A stretch of 64,000 bases of DNA, from contig JBAXKJ010000011.1 of the NCBI GenBank assembly GCA_037137375.1, positions 62,001-126,000 on the forward strand. Reading direction: 5' to 3'. Source of the DNA: CAINVV01 sp037137375 (GTDB taxonomy: Bacteria > Bacteroidota > Bacteroidia > Bacteroidales > Prolixibacteraceae). Shown here piece by piece: positions 36,967-47,800 of the stretch (positions are counted from its first letter, which is position 1; every line of letters begins with the position of its first letter). The notes beneath the pieces were generated by a model that was given only the letters and a program-made list of their open reading frames with translations, was not told the origin of the DNA and ran no database searches. The position numbers and the translations under genes were made by a program.

Positions 36967-38835
36967 TCATTTAAGCTCCACGATCATCGCAGAAAATGCT
37001 GGCAATTTCAAAGCCGACAGATCATCAATATTTTTGCCTGAAACCACGTCGGCCCCTTTCGTTGCTCGTTTGAGGCCTTCGCGGTAGTGAGCGGGATTAA
37101 AAGATTTTTCCTCGGCATTGTTGTTAAAAATTACCATGATATTCTCCTTCTCATTGTAGCGGAAGAATGCATAAACGCCTCCTTTTGGCAGGTAATGCAG
37201 CATCTTGCCGTTGTGAATCACCTCTTTGCCTTTGCGCCAGGTGATTAGTTTCTTTAGATATTGCTGGGCTTCTTTCTGTTGAGGGGTCAGCCCTTCGCCG
37301 GTAAATGCATTGACTTTATCTCCTGCCCATCCCCCGGGGAAATCCTTACGCAACATCCCATCCCCGTCGCTTTTGCGACCAGTCATCAGGATATCGCTAC
37401 CGTAATAAATCTGTGGGATGCCCCTGATCGTCATCAGATAAGCCATAGCCATCTTGAATTTGCTGAAATCTTCGTGGATAGCGGTAAAGAAACGCTCGGT
37501 ATCATGATTGTCGGCAAAAACCACCAGGCTCTTTGGATCAGGATAGAGAAAATCCAATGCCAGCACATCATACAATCTGTTGATGCCTTCACTCCAGCCC
37601 TCTTTCTCAGAAAAAGCCTTTACGATACCATCCTGCAAAGGGAAGTCCATCAGACTCGGCAGATAAGAACGGTAACCGTCGGGGTTAACCTTGCCTCTTT
37701 GCCAGTAAGCCACCTGAACCTGATTGGTATTCCACTCTTCTCCCACGATGTTGAAATGCGGATATTCGATCATGACTTCACGGGTCCACTCGGCCATCAT
37801 CTCCGGGTCGGGATATGGGTAGGTATCCATGCGGATGCCTGCCAGTCCGACGTATTCAATCCACCAGATGGAGTTCTGGATCAGATACGTAGCCATCAAT
37901 GGATTACGTTGATTAAGATCGGGCATGGAAGGGACGAACCATCCGTCGTTAAACCCGGCCTTATCTATTTGTGTGGCATAAGGATCCTGTCTGACCGACT
38001 TGCGGTGGTTGGTGATGGTCTTGTCGTCGGCATTGAGCCAGTCTTTGGAAGGCAGATCAGCCATCCACCAATGGCCTGCCCCACAATGGTTGAAGATCAT
38101 GTCCATAATCATCTTGACCCCTTTCTTCTTTGCTTCAACGGCCAGCTGACGGTAATCTTCGTTGCTGCCATAGCGCCGGTCGACCCGGTAAAAGTCGGTA
38201 GTGGCATAACCGTGATAGGAAGCTTGGGGCATGTCGTTCTCCAGCACCGGATTGAGCCATAAAGCAGTGTAACCCTGATCCGCCACATAGTTTAGGTGGT
38301 CGATCATTCCCTTGATATCCCCGCCATGACGGCCGTATTGTTCCTCTCTGTTGAGCTTATCGGCCATTAATGGATTCGAGTCATTCGACGGATCGCCATT
38401 GGCAAAACGGTCGGGCATGATGAGGTAGAGTACGTCAGAACTGTTGAAGCCAATCCTTTCGGCTGACCCTGCCTCACGGGCTTTTAGCTCATAGCTGAAG
38501 GTCTGCACGGCCTTGCCGTTGAGCATAAATTTAATATCGAACTTTCCTGGTAAGGTATTGGCAGCCAGTTTAAGGTTCAGGAAGAGATAATTCGGACTCT
38601 CGACTGATACGACAGATTCAATCGTCACACCAGGGTAGCTGATGATAGGTTTGGTCAGCGAGATCTGGTCGCCGTGTACCAATAGTTGCAGATTTGGATT
38701 CTTGAACCCGACCCACCAGAAGGCAGGCTCGACGCGCTCCAGCATTGGTTTTGGGACGGCAGCATTAGCAAAGACAGACATCATGCTCAAAAGCAGAAAA
38801 GTTGTCCGCAAGATAAGTGAGTTTAAATTCTTCAT
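36967..38835 (-). CDS. Periplasmic GH13 neopullulanase/cyclomaltodextrinase-type alpha-amylase (SusA-like)
   Basis: The 622-residue protein has a signal peptide (cleavage near ANAAV), an N-terminal cyclomaltodextrinase-type sandwich (about 28-120) and a GH13 barrel (about 130-540). Catalytic residues are visible as nucleophile Asp337 (GIRMDTYPYPD), acid/base Glu366 (VGEEWNTN) and Asp445 (FADNHDTER). A C-terminal all-beta domain ends IVELK. It should shorten imported maltodextrins in the periplasm. It is the last gene of the transporter/pgmB/GH65 operon, and its ATG overlaps the GH65 stop by four bases (ATGA), indicating translational coupling. The architecture matches Bacteroides SusA. Confidence 0.9.
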   Translation of the reverse strand: MKNLNSLILRTTFLLLSMMSVFANAAVPKPMLERVEPAFWWVGFKNPNLQLLVHGDQISLTKPIISYPGVTIESVVSVESPNYLFLNLKLAANTLPGKFDIKFMLNGKAVQTFSYELKAREAGSAERIGFNSSDVLYLIMPDRFANGDPSNDSNPLMADKLNREEQYGRHGGDIKGMIDHLNYVADQGYTALWLNPVLENDMPQASYHGYATTDFYRVDRRYGSNEDYRQLAVEAKKKGVKMIMDMIFNHCGAGHWWMADLPSKDWLNADDKTITNHRKSVRQDPYATQIDKAGFNDGWFVPSMPDLNQRNPLMATYLIQNSIWWIEYVGLAGIRMDTYPYPDPEMMAEWTREVMIEYPHFNIVGEEWNTNQVQVAYWQRGKVNPDGYRSYLPSLMDFPLQDGIVKAFSEKEGWSEGINRLYDVLALDFLYPDPKSLVVFADNHDTERFFTAIHEDFSKFKMAMAYLMTIRGIPQIYYGSDILMTGRKSDGDGMLRKDFPGGWAGDKVNAFTGEGLTPQQKEAQQYLKKLITWRKGKEVIHNGKMLHYLPKGGVYAFFRYNEKENIMVIFNNNAEEKSFNPAHYREGLKRATKGADVVSGKNIDDLSALKLPAFSAMIVELK

Positions 38836-41156
38836 GCTAAATAAGTATAAAGTTCTGATTTAATTTGACTTAAAGGCAAGAGAACCTGTCTGTTGCCGTA
38901 TACTTCCAACTCAATTTCATGGTCTGAATGATTTTCAAAGACGACCTTCTGACGATTGACATCAATCCTAATGGTGGCTCCTCTGAAATTGATCCGGAAG
39001 GAGTAACCCTCCCATTTTTCGGGCAGGACGGGCGAAAAGCACAGGCATCCGTTTTTCACCCTCATGCCTCCAAATCCTTTGACGAAAGACATCCAGGTTC
39101 CACCCATGGAGGTGATATGGCAACCATCTTCGGTGTCGTTATTGTAGTCGTCCAGGTCCAGACGGGCCGTGCGGAGATAAAGTTCATAGGCTTTTTCAGG
39201 GTATCCGATGGAAGCGGCCAGAATGGTATGAATGCAGGGAGAAAGCGAGGATTCATGCACCGTTAACTGCTCGTAGAAATCAAAATGACGTTTGATGGTA
39301 GCCCTATCGTATTCATCTTCGAAGAGATACAAACTCTGAAGGGTATCGGCTTGCTTGATATAGGGGGAACGAAGAATCCTGTCCCACGACCAGTTCTGAT
39401 TCAGTGGACGTTCACCGGCAGGCAATTCAGACGCCGGTATCAGCTCCTTGTCGAGGAAGCCATCCTGCTGAAGGAAAATGTTGCGGGTGCTATCGAAAGG
39501 GAAATAAAGATTTTCTATGATAGCTTTCCAATGGGAGGTCTCGGCTGCTTCGTCGAAATTCCATTTGGTTTTCAACTTTGAAAACTCTTTTGGATGATCT
39601 TTTTTAATGCTTGCGATGACTTCAAGGGTATATTTCAGAGTCCAGAGTGCTATTCTGTTGGTGTGAAAATTATTGTTGACGTTATTTTCATATTCGTTGG
39701 GTCCGGTAACGCCCAGGATCACATATTTTTTCTTGTCGGCCGACCAGTTAACTCTTTGTGTCCAAAACCGGGAAATCCCGAGCAGAACCTCGAATCCCTT
39801 TGGCAAAAGGTAAGTGGTATCTCCGGTGTAGCGAACGTAATCGTAGATGGCAAAGGCGATGGCACCGTTTCGGTGGATCTCTTCAAAGGTAATCTCCCAT
39901 TCATTGTGACACTCCTCTCCATTCATGGTAACCATGGGATAGAGCGCTGCACCGTGATTAAATCCTAGTTTTTCGGCATTTTCAATAGCTTTTTGCAAAT
40001 GTTTATGGCGGTAAGCCAGGAGATTCTGAGCGATCTGCGGTGGGGCCGTAGCCAGGAAGAACGGAATGCAGTAAGCCTCAGTATCCCAATAGGTTGAGCC
40101 GCCGTATTTTTCTCCCGTGAACCCCTTCGGTCCGATATTAAGGCGTTCATCTTCACCTGTATAGGTCTGTTGCAGCTGAAAAATATTGAACCTGATACCT
40201 TGTTGCGCTGCCAGATCGCCGTTGATCAGGATATCGCTGGTTTCCCATTTTTTGTGCCATTTGTCTGCGTGCTCCTGAAGCAAGCGGTCGTAGCCAGTTT
40301 TAAAGGCTTCACCCAGATGTTTGGCAGCTGTATGCTTCAGTTGATTCTTTGGACAATATTCGGAGGAGAGGTTGATGCCGAATTTTTCGATGGTGAGACG
40401 GTCCCCTTTTCTCAACTGGACGCTCACGATATTCGATACAAACTTCTGACGCTCTTCCAGATCGGCATGAAACCTTAGATTTTCACCGTTCTTTGTCAAT
40501 TTAAACTTCATTCCGGTACAAACCTGAAAGAATGTTTTTCTTACTTCTGCTGTGATAAATCCTTCGCCTTGAGAGACTGATTTACTGACTTCATCCCAGA
40601 ATTTTTCATCGTAGTTGGAGTCCATATTGACAACATCAAAATTGATGTAGGGAGAGATGGTTACCTTGTCAGAGAAGTTTAGGGCTTCGATGGTGTAGCG
40701 GATGGCCCCAATTTCAGAGAGGGCGATGCTGACAAATCTCTGGGCCGTGACTTTTATCTGTCGGCCGTCGGAAAGTTCAGCAGTAAAATTCCGGTTAAGC
40801 AAGCCGTTCATCATATCGAGTTCACGCCTGAAAGACAATATGTTGCACTGATGAAGGTCCAGGACGGTATTTCCAATCCAGATGTCGATTCCGATCCAGT
40901 TGGCCGAATTCGGCACTTTGGCGAAATATTCGGGATAGCCGTTTTTCCACCATCCTACGCGGGTCTTGTCGGGGTAGTAGACACCTGCAACATAACTTCC
41001 TGGTAAGGTCTGGCCAGTATATTTTTCCTCAAAATTTGCCCGGTGCCCCATGCGTCCGTTTCCCAGACTCATCAGGCTCTCGGTGATCTTATTGTGATCG
41101 GGATGGAATCCTTCCTCGATGATTTTCCATCCGTCATGTATAATATAGTCCTTCAT
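38832..41156 (-). CDS. GH65 maltose phosphorylase-type enzyme
   Basis: The 774-residue cytoplasmic protein has the three parts of GH65: an N-terminal sandwich, an (alpha/alpha)6 barrel and a C-terminal cap. The general acid is visible as Glu488 in GVTGPNEYENNVNNNF, equivalent to Glu487 of Lactobacillus brevis maltose phosphorylase. The segment TVHESSLSPCIHTILAAS is typical of the family. It most likely splits maltose with phosphate to glucose and beta-glucose 1-phosphate. This fits the beta-phosphoglucomutase gene 96 bases upstream. Other GH65 members act on kojibiose, nigerose or trehalose, so specificity is inferred from the maltodextrin context. Confidence 0.9.
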   Translation of the reverse strand: MKDYIIHDGWKIIEEGFHPDHNKITESLMSLGNGRMGHRANFEEKYTGQTLPGSYVAGVYYPDKTRVGWWKNGYPEYFAKVPNSANWIGIDIWIGNTVLDLHQCNILSFRRELDMMNGLLNRNFTAELSDGRQIKVTAQRFVSIALSEIGAIRYTIEALNFSDKVTISPYINFDVVNMDSNYDEKFWDEVSKSVSQGEGFITAEVRKTFFQVCTGMKFKLTKNGENLRFHADLEERQKFVSNIVSVQLRKGDRLTIEKFGINLSSEYCPKNQLKHTAAKHLGEAFKTGYDRLLQEHADKWHKKWETSDILINGDLAAQQGIRFNIFQLQQTYTGEDERLNIGPKGFTGEKYGGSTYWDTEAYCIPFFLATAPPQIAQNLLAYRHKHLQKAIENAEKLGFNHGAALYPMVTMNGEECHNEWEITFEEIHRNGAIAFAIYDYVRYTGDTTYLLPKGFEVLLGISRFWTQRVNWSADKKKYVILGVTGPNEYENNVNNNFHTNRIALWTLKYTLEVIASIKKDHPKEFSKLKTKWNFDEAAETSHWKAIIENLYFPFDSTRNIFLQQDGFLDKELIPASELPAGERPLNQNWSWDRILRSPYIKQADTLQSLYLFEDEYDRATIKRHFDFYEQLTVHESSLSPCIHTILAASIGYPEKAYELYLRTARLDLDDYNNDTEDGCHITSMGGTWMSFVKGFGGMRVKNGCLCFSPVLPEKWEGYSFRINFRGATIRIDVNRQKVVFENHSDHEIELEVYGNRQVLLPLSQIKSELYTYLA

Positions 41157-41252
41157 TTTCTGTTGATTAAGCTTGTTTTATTCGCTTCACCTTTTATCAC
41201 ATATATCAATGACCTTTGATTTTGGGTGCCCACGCAGGGCCGCCCGTTATCT

Positions 41253-41906
41253 TTATTCGAACCACCGAGATAGAATTTCGTAATCCATTTCCATGAATCC
41301 GGGAATGACATGATCGGCTCCTGACAAATTTTCCGAAGATCCGATACCTATGACACTCATTCCACCATTGCGGGCAGCATCGATTCCTGCCTGAGCATCT
41401 TCAAATACCAGGCACTCATTTGGCTCCGCTTTCAATAATCCGGCACCTTTTAGAAACACTTCGGGATCTGGCTTCGCCTTTGATACCGAATTTCCATCCA
41501 CGATCACGTCGAATTTTTCCTTCAGGTGAATGCGTTCCAGTATCAGGGGAGCATTTTTACTGGCGGAACCCAATGCTATAAGAATTCCATTGCTCCTCAG
41601 ATCATCGAGAAACCTGGTCACCCCAGGCAGGATCTCGGCTTCTGTCATTTGTTTGACATGTTCGAGATAACGCTGGTTCTTTCGTTCGGCCAGCTGCAAT
41701 TTCTCGGCTTCAGTCTTGTGTATTTTCCCAAGTTCAAGCAGGATTTCCAGCGACCGTGTTCTGCTTACTCCTTTCAGCAGTTCATTCTCTTTTTCGGTAA
41801 AGACAAAGCCCAGCTCATCGGCCATTTCTTTCCAGGCGATGAAATGATACCTGGCGGTGTCGACAATGACCCCATCCAGATCGAAAAGGCAGGCCTTGAT
41901 TTTCAC
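41253..41906 (-). CDS. pgmB: Beta-phosphoglucomutase (HAD superfamily)
   Basis: The 217-residue protein is a HAD phosphomutase: motif I is FDLDGVIVDTA, with Asp9 as the phospho-acceptor and Asp11 as acid/base. IALGSASKNAP is the second motif and VFEDAQAGIDAARNGG the C-terminal acidic motif. The cap domain after motif I has the arrangement of beta-PGM. It converts beta-glucose 1-phosphate to glucose 6-phosphate, the step after maltose phosphorolysis by the downstream GH65. The start is one base after the stop of the MFS gene, so translation is probably coupled. Length is typical. Confidence 0.92.
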   Translation of the reverse strand: MKIKACLFDLDGVIVDTARYHFIAWKEMADELGFVFTEKENELLKGVSRTRSLEILLELGKIHKTEAEKLQLAERKNQRYLEHVKQMTEAEILPGVTRFLDDLRSNGILIALGSASKNAPLILERIHLKEKFDVIVDGNSVSKAKPDPEVFLKGAGLLKAEPNECLVFEDAQAGIDAARNGGMSVIGIGSSENLSGADHVIPGFMEMDYEILSRWFE

Positions 41907-41907
41907 G

Positions 41908-43230
41908 TTAGTTTTCTGTTTTTGCTTCTTTAATAAATACTACCGAGACGCCGGCGATGATCATACAAATACCGGCAAGTCCAAGCATGTAAACAGCTTG
42001 TCCTCCCAATAAGGAGAAAAGTACTCCACCCAAAAGACCGGCGGTGATCTGTGGAATGGTGATGGTGGCGTTGAAAATGCCCATGTAGACACCCATCTTA
42101 TCTGCTGGAAGAGAGGCAGATAGCATCGCATAGGGCATGGCAAGAATAGCGGCCCAGGCGATTCCAACTCCCACCATGGAGACGATTAACCCATATTGGT
42201 CCTTGACAAAGACGATGGACATTAATCCCAATCCCCCTGCGATAAGTGCTGAAAGGTAAACAGGCTTGCGTCCGAAATCCGTTGCCAGACGGGCCATTAC
42301 GAGGGAAAATAGTGCGCCAAAGACGCTATAGGCTGCGAAAATTATGCCTACCCAGTTTCCTGCTTCATTGAATGCGGGTGAAGTCGCATCTCCCGGTAGG
42401 GTATTCCAAACATTTTGGGCAATGGCTGGAGTGGTATAGACCCACATCATGAAGAGCGAAAACCATGAAAAAAATTGCACGAAGGCAAGTTGCAACATGG
42501 TCTTGGGTGTGTCTTTTAACAGGGTAAGAAAAGAGCTTTTCTTCTTTTCTTCCTCTTTCAGGTTATTGTAAAGGGCATGCTCCTTTGGTGTATATTCTTT
42601 GGTCGTAAAAGTGGTCCAAAGAACAGTTAGCAGGAGTGCACCTCCGCCAATATAAAAGGCCCAGATCACTGAAGAGGCGACTTTTTCACCCTCGTGGGGT
42701 ACATTGGAAACGCCAAGCCAGGTAAGTAAAAATGGCAGGATTGAACCTACCACTGCACCCGAATTGATCAAAAATGCCTGTGTGGAGAAACCAATGTTCC
42801 GCTGTTCTTCAGACACCATGTCGCCTACCAGAGAACGGAAGGGTTGCATGGTGACATTGAAGGAGGTGTCCATCAGTAATAACATCGTTGCACCAAAAAA
42901 CAACGCCGGAACCAAATGTGTAAAGAATTCCGAATTAGGCATAAAAAACATAGCCAGGGCAGAAACGATGGCACCTGCCAGAATAAATGGGATTCTTCGT
43001 CCCAGACGAGTCCAGGTTTTATCACTGGAGAGTCCGATGATTGGTTGTACGATCAATCCGGCCAGGGGTGCGGCCAGCCAGAAATAACTCAGATGACCGA
43101 CGTCGGAACCCAGCGCAGAGAGTATCCTGCTGGTATTCCCGTTTTGCAGGGAATAACCGATTTGTACACCCATAAATCCGAAACTCATGTTCCAGATTTG
43201 CCAAAATGAAAGCAGTGGTTTTTTTGCCAT
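41908..43230 (-). CDS. MFS disaccharide (maltose-type) transporter
   Basis: The 440-residue protein has about twelve membrane segments and the MFS loop motif SSDKTWTRLGRRIPFI, of the SLC45/sucrose-maltose symporter kind. It should bring maltose or short maltodextrins from the periplasm into the cytoplasm for the GH65 enzyme. It is the first gene of the minus-strand operon, one base upstream of pgmB. A promoter and operator candidate lie about 134 bases before its ATG. The exact sugar is inferred from the operon. Confidence 0.88.
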   Translation of the reverse strand: MAKKPLLSFWQIWNMSFGFMGVQIGYSLQNGNTSRILSALGSDVGHLSYFWLAAPLAGLIVQPIIGLSSDKTWTRLGRRIPFILAGAIVSALAMFFMPNSEFFTHLVPALFFGATMLLLMDTSFNVTMQPFRSLVGDMVSEEQRNIGFSTQAFLINSGAVVGSILPFLLTWLGVSNVPHEGEKVASSVIWAFYIGGGALLLTVLWTTFTTKEYTPKEHALYNNLKEEEKKKSSFLTLLKDTPKTMLQLAFVQFFSWFSLFMMWVYTTPAIAQNVWNTLPGDATSPAFNEAGNWVGIIFAAYSVFGALFSLVMARLATDFGRKPVYLSALIAGGLGLMSIVFVKDQYGLIVSMVGVGIAWAAILAMPYAMLSASLPADKMGVYMGIFNATITIPQITAGLLGGVLFSLLGGQAVYMLGLAGICMIIAGVSVVFIKEAKTEN

Positions 43231-43363
43231 AACGATGAAATGTGTTAAAACTCGACACTTTTGATATCACAAAAGTTCAAACACTGAAATGGCTTTATGT
43301 AAAAAGGGAAATCATGCCTGAAGGGGCACGATAAAGGGAGGCACTAAATAAATGATTTTCGAG

Positions 43364-43375
43364 TACAAACGTATA
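43364..43375 (-). promoter_or_regulatory. Candidate LacI-type operator overlapping a -7 element of the MFS operon
   Basis: The minus strand reads TATACGTTTGTA. TACGTTTG within it fits TAnnTTTG, and the complementary strand shows the CAAACG core (43366-43371). An operator over the -7 element would allow direct repression by the LacI-family protein encoded just upstream. The leader to the MFS ATG (43230) is about 134 bases, longer than usual. The rest of the 198-base gap shows nothing further. Confidence 0.45.
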
Positions 43376-43428
43376 AAAAGAATTATACAAAAAGCAAGAT
43401 ATTCCTTTTTTTTTCAAATATTCCTTTT

Positions 43429-44445
43429 TCAGATCTTTCTCTTCGTCGATTCACGGATGACCAGATCAGTATCAATATAGGTGGTTTTATGCTGGCCATT
43501 AGCAGGTCTTTCTATTCTTTCGAGCAGAAGCTTCGCGGCCTCAACTCCCATTTTATAGCCGTGTTGATTGACAGAACTTAAGGTCGGAGTGGTGATATCT
43601 GAGAAGAATCCTGCAGAGAATCCGATAATAGCTACTCTATTTGGTACGTCTATCGACATGCGTTGCAATGTTTTCATGGCTCCAACAGCAGTCATGTCAT
43701 TGACGGCGAAAATGGCATCCGGAGGTGTGGACAGGTGCATCAGGTTCCTGGTCGCATTCTCGGCCAGTTCGAAAGAGTCGGCAACAATGACCCACTCTTC
43801 CCGGAAGGGTATCCCATGATCTTTCAACGCCTGTTTATAACCTTCAAGTCGCTTGAAACCAATCCCAAGCGTTGCCGGGGCGGCCAGGTGCGCAATCCGT
43901 CTGCATCCGGTTTCAATGAGATGCCTGGTGGCATTATACGCAGCTTGCTGATCATCAATAATAACCCGGTCGACCTCTATATCTTCCGGCGCACGGTCAA
44001 AAAAGACGATTGGAATGCCTTTTTCCTCCAGATTCTGAAGGTGTGTCAACGTCTGAGTCTCCTTTGATATGGAAACAAGCAAACCTTCAACCCTGTTGGA
44101 TTCAAGCGCCTGGGCGTTGATAATTTCGCGGGCATATCGCTCATTGGACTGACAAACCATCACATTATACCCAGCATCATAAGCTACATCCTCAATTCCG
44201 CTGATGACAGTTGAGAAAAAATAGTGAACGACTTCGGGAATGATTACACCAATGGTATTGGTCCTGCTGTTCTTCAGCGAAAGCGCCACCGCATTGGGTT
44301 TGTATTTAAGTTTTATGGCCAGTTCATTGACAGCATCCTTGGTTTCCCTGCTGATATCCGGATGGTCTTTAAGTGCCCTTGAAACCGTTGAAGCAGAAAT
44401 ATTGAGCGCTTTAGCGATGTCTTTTATCGTTATAGGACTACTCAT
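43429..44445 (-). CDS. LacI-family transcriptional regulator of the maltodextrin locus
   Basis: The 338-residue protein has an N-terminal LacI helix-turn-helix (ITIKDIAKALNISASTVSRA, residues about 5-24) with the hinge helix region KPNAVALSLKN. A periplasmic-binding-like effector domain follows (TNTIGVIIPEVVHYFF to the C-terminus). It lies between the MFS operon (same strand, 198 bases downstream) and the divergent SusC operon (366 bases to 44812). It probably responds to a maltodextrin or sugar phosphate and controls both units through the CAAACG sites listed separately. Its own start is preceded by one such site. Confidence 0.92.
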   Translation of the reverse strand: MSSPITIKDIAKALNISASTVSRALKDHPDISRETKDAVNELAIKLKYKPNAVALSLKNSRTNTIGVIIPEVVHYFFSTVISGIEDVAYDAGYNVMVCQSNERYAREIINAQALESNRVEGLLVSISKETQTLTHLQNLEEKGIPIVFFDRAPEDIEVDRVIIDDQQAAYNATRHLIETGCRRIAHLAAPATLGIGFKRLEGYKQALKDHGIPFREEWVIVADSFELAENATRNLMHLSTPPDAIFAVNDMTAVGAMKTLQRMSIDVPNRVAIIGFSAGFFSDITTPTLSSVNQHGYKMGVEAAKLLLERIERPANGQHKTTYIDTDLVIRESTKRKI

Positions 44446-44515
44446 TGAAAACGTAAGTTAGTATGGTATTTTTCTAGCTGCAAGTTAGTCAATTTTCGAA
44501 CATTTTACTTATTCT

Positions 44516-44613
44516 GACAAACGCTAAAAAATGCCGAAATCTTAAAAAATGAGTTGAAAACAAAAAACATGTTGTAAAACATTTTTGATGCAAACGTAAC
44601 CGCAAACGATTGC
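44516..44613. promoter_or_regulatory. Cluster of CAAACG operator candidates in the LacI-SusC intergenic region
   Basis: Three CAAACG cores occur at 44518-44523, 44591-44596 and 44603-44608. The last lies in GCAAACGATTGC (44602-44613), a near-palindrome like many LacI-family operators. A fourth core is at 43366. The 366-base gap between the LacI gene and SusC is otherwise AT-rich, and I found no clean TAnnTTTG for SusC in it. The motif count is seen directly; binding is inferred. Confidence 0.5.
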
Positions 44614-44811
44614 ATAACATTTTTTTCGGTGCGCGTAAAAAGTGATGTTTAAGTAATTGTTAATTTATATTTATTTGCAGCATTGAAATGGTTTTAATTA
44701 AAGGTTTCAGGCACTAAACAAATTGATTTTCAACGTTCTTATGACAAAAATAATGCTGCTTGACGCATTTAAATCTTTAACCATGATTTATGAACCCATA
44801 ATTTGATTCAC

Positions 44812-47800
44812 ATGAAAATTGAGTTAGCAAAGATGAAGATTCTTTGGTTTTTCCTACTGGCGGTACTTACACTACCAGCCTTTGCTCAGGAAAAATCCAT
44901 CTCCGGAACTGTCACAGATGCTTCCAGTAAGGAATCTCTGATCGGAGTGACCGTGCAGGTGCAGGGTACGACTATCGGTACTGCCACAGACATTGATGGC
45001 AAGTTTAACCTCAAAGTTAAGCCCGGACAAAAATTAGTATTCTCATTTGTTGGTTATGTTTCCCAGACCATTGATGTCGGCCAGCAGACTTCCTTGAAAA
45101 TCGCTTTAAGTCCTCAGACCCAGGGATTGGATGAAGTTGTTGTGATTGGCTACGGTACCGTCAAGAAAAATGATGCGACAGGGGCCGTTAGCACTGTCAG
45201 TTCCAAAGATTTCGCCAAAGGCGGAATTACTTCTCCGCAAGATCTGATCGTTGGTAAGAGCGCCGGTACGGTAATCACCTCATCTGGTGGTGCACCGGGA
45301 GCCGGATCGACCATCCGCATCAGGGGAGGTTCCTCTATGTCAGCCAGCAACGACCCGTTGATTATCATTGACGGATTTCCTGTTAGCAACTCTGGAATCT
45401 CAGGATTGGCAAACCCATTGTCCACCATCAACCCCAATGACATTGAGACTTTCACAGTCTTGAAAGATGCATCCGCTACCGCGATTTATGGTTCCAGGGC
45501 CTCCAATGGTGTCATCTTAATTACCACTAAAAAGGGAACAGCCGGCAAACCAATGAAAATTGAATATAACGGAACTTTCTCTGCCAATACCATTCCTGCC
45601 TATATGGATGTTTTGTCGGGTGATGAGTTGAGATCACTGGCCCTTACCCTTGCGCAAAAGAGCGCTGTTGGTTTGAGCATGGGAGCACTCGGCCGCTTAG
45701 GCAACCAGAATACCAACTGGCAAAAAGAAATCTATCAGACGGCTCTTGCCCACGATCATAATATCAGTTTGAGCGGTGGTGTCAAGACCATGCCTTACCG
45801 GGCTTCGCTCGGGTATACCAATCAAAATGGTATTTTGAAGACTACCAATATGGAGCGTTCCACGCTGGCAATCGGTCTCGATCCTACCTTCCTGGATAAA
45901 ACTTTGAAAGTAAGTTTTAACGTCAAAGGAAGTTATACCAAACAAAATTTCGGAGACCAGGGTGCTGTTGGATCAGCAGTATTCTTTGATCCGACTCAGC
46001 CTGTCATGAACGGAAATACCAAATTTGGAGGCTATTATACCTGGATCAACCTGTCAGATGTGCTTCCAGATGGTTCTATGGATCCAAACGGAAGCCCAAA
46101 CCCGATTGGTGTTTCCAACCCGGTAGCTATGCTGAATCAAACAGATAACAAATCTTCTGTAAAACGCGTTTTAGGAAATATCCAACTGGATTACAGATTT
46201 CCATTTCTGCCTGATCTAAGGGCTAATGTGAACGCAGGATACGATTATTTTTCTACCACTGGGCATAATAATGCTCCTAATAATGCTGCATTTACTTTCA
46301 GAAACGGTATCGGAAAGGTCAACGATTATTCACAGACCGGAAAAACCTCACTATTCGACTTCTATCTGAATTATGTAAAGGATATTAAGTCAGCTAAGAG
46401 TAAAATTGACGCTACCGCCGGATATTCATGGCAACACTTCTACAAGGACGGCACCTCATTCTCAAGCAATGGCGACGGTACCCAGATTTCAGATAATCAC
46501 TCCTCTTTTATCAACGAGAACTACCTGATCTCCTTCTTCGGTCGTTTAAATTATACTTTCATGGAGCGTTACCTGCTGACTTTTACAGTTCGTGACGACG
46601 GTTCCTCCAGATTTTCAGAGTCGAACAGATGGGGTATCTTCCCTGCTGCAGCAGTCGCATGGAAAGTTAAGGATGAGTCCTTCCTTAAGAATGTGAATGC
46701 AGTTTCAGATCTTAAACTTAGACTGGGCTGGGGTATCACTGGCCAGCAAGATATAGGTAATGATTTCCCTTATCTGCCAGTTTACCGCGAGAGTACTGCA
46801 ACGGCGCAATATCAGTTCGGTAATAATACATTCTACAACACGCTTCGCCCAAATCCTTACGATGCAAACATCAAATGGGAGCAAACAGCTACATACAATC
46901 TCGGTCTGGATTTTGGCTTCCTAAAAAACAGGATTACAGGATCAATCGATGCATACAAGCGTGAAACGAAAGACTTGTTAAACTTTATCCCGATTGCAGC
47001 CGGAAGTAACTTCTCCAACTTCCTGACAACCAATGTTGGTAACCTCGAAAACAAGGGTATTGAACTTTCATTGACAGGTCAGATCATCACTTCAAAAGAC
47101 TTGAACTGGAGTGTCGGATTCAATGCTGCATATAATGAAAACAAGATCACCAAGCTGACAAAAACTGATGATCCAAACTACGCAGGTGTGGATGTAGGTG
47201 GAATCGGCGGCGGTGTCGGTAACTTCATTCAGAACCAAAGCGTTGGATTTCCTTCCAACTCCTTCTTCGTATTCCAGCAGGTATACGGATCAAACGGCAT
47301 GCCTATCGAAGGTCTCTATGTGGATCGTACAGGCACCGGTGGTACCATCACCAGCAACAACCTGAACAAGTACCATTACAAGAAACCCGCACCCGATTAT
47401 ACAGTAGGTATCAATACCAGATTGTCTTATAAACAAGTTGACTTCTCCTTCTCAGGCAGAGCTAATATTGGGAACTATGTTTACAATAATGTCGCCTCCG
47501 GAGCACTTTATTCAACAGTTTACAACCAGTCAGGTTTCTTTAATAACTTACCTCAGCAGGTCAACGACGCTAAATTCACCAACACCCAGTATTTCTCTGA
47601 TCTCTATGTCGAGAACGCTTCCTTCTTTAAAATGGATAACATGAGTGTCGGATACAATTTCGAGAAATTCTATAGAGCCAGGTTGAGCCTGACAGTACAG
47701 AATGCCTTTACAATTACCAAATACAAAGGACTCGATCCTGAGGTTAATGGAGGTATCGACAATAATTTTTATCCCCGTCCGAGAGTATATGTACTTGGCG

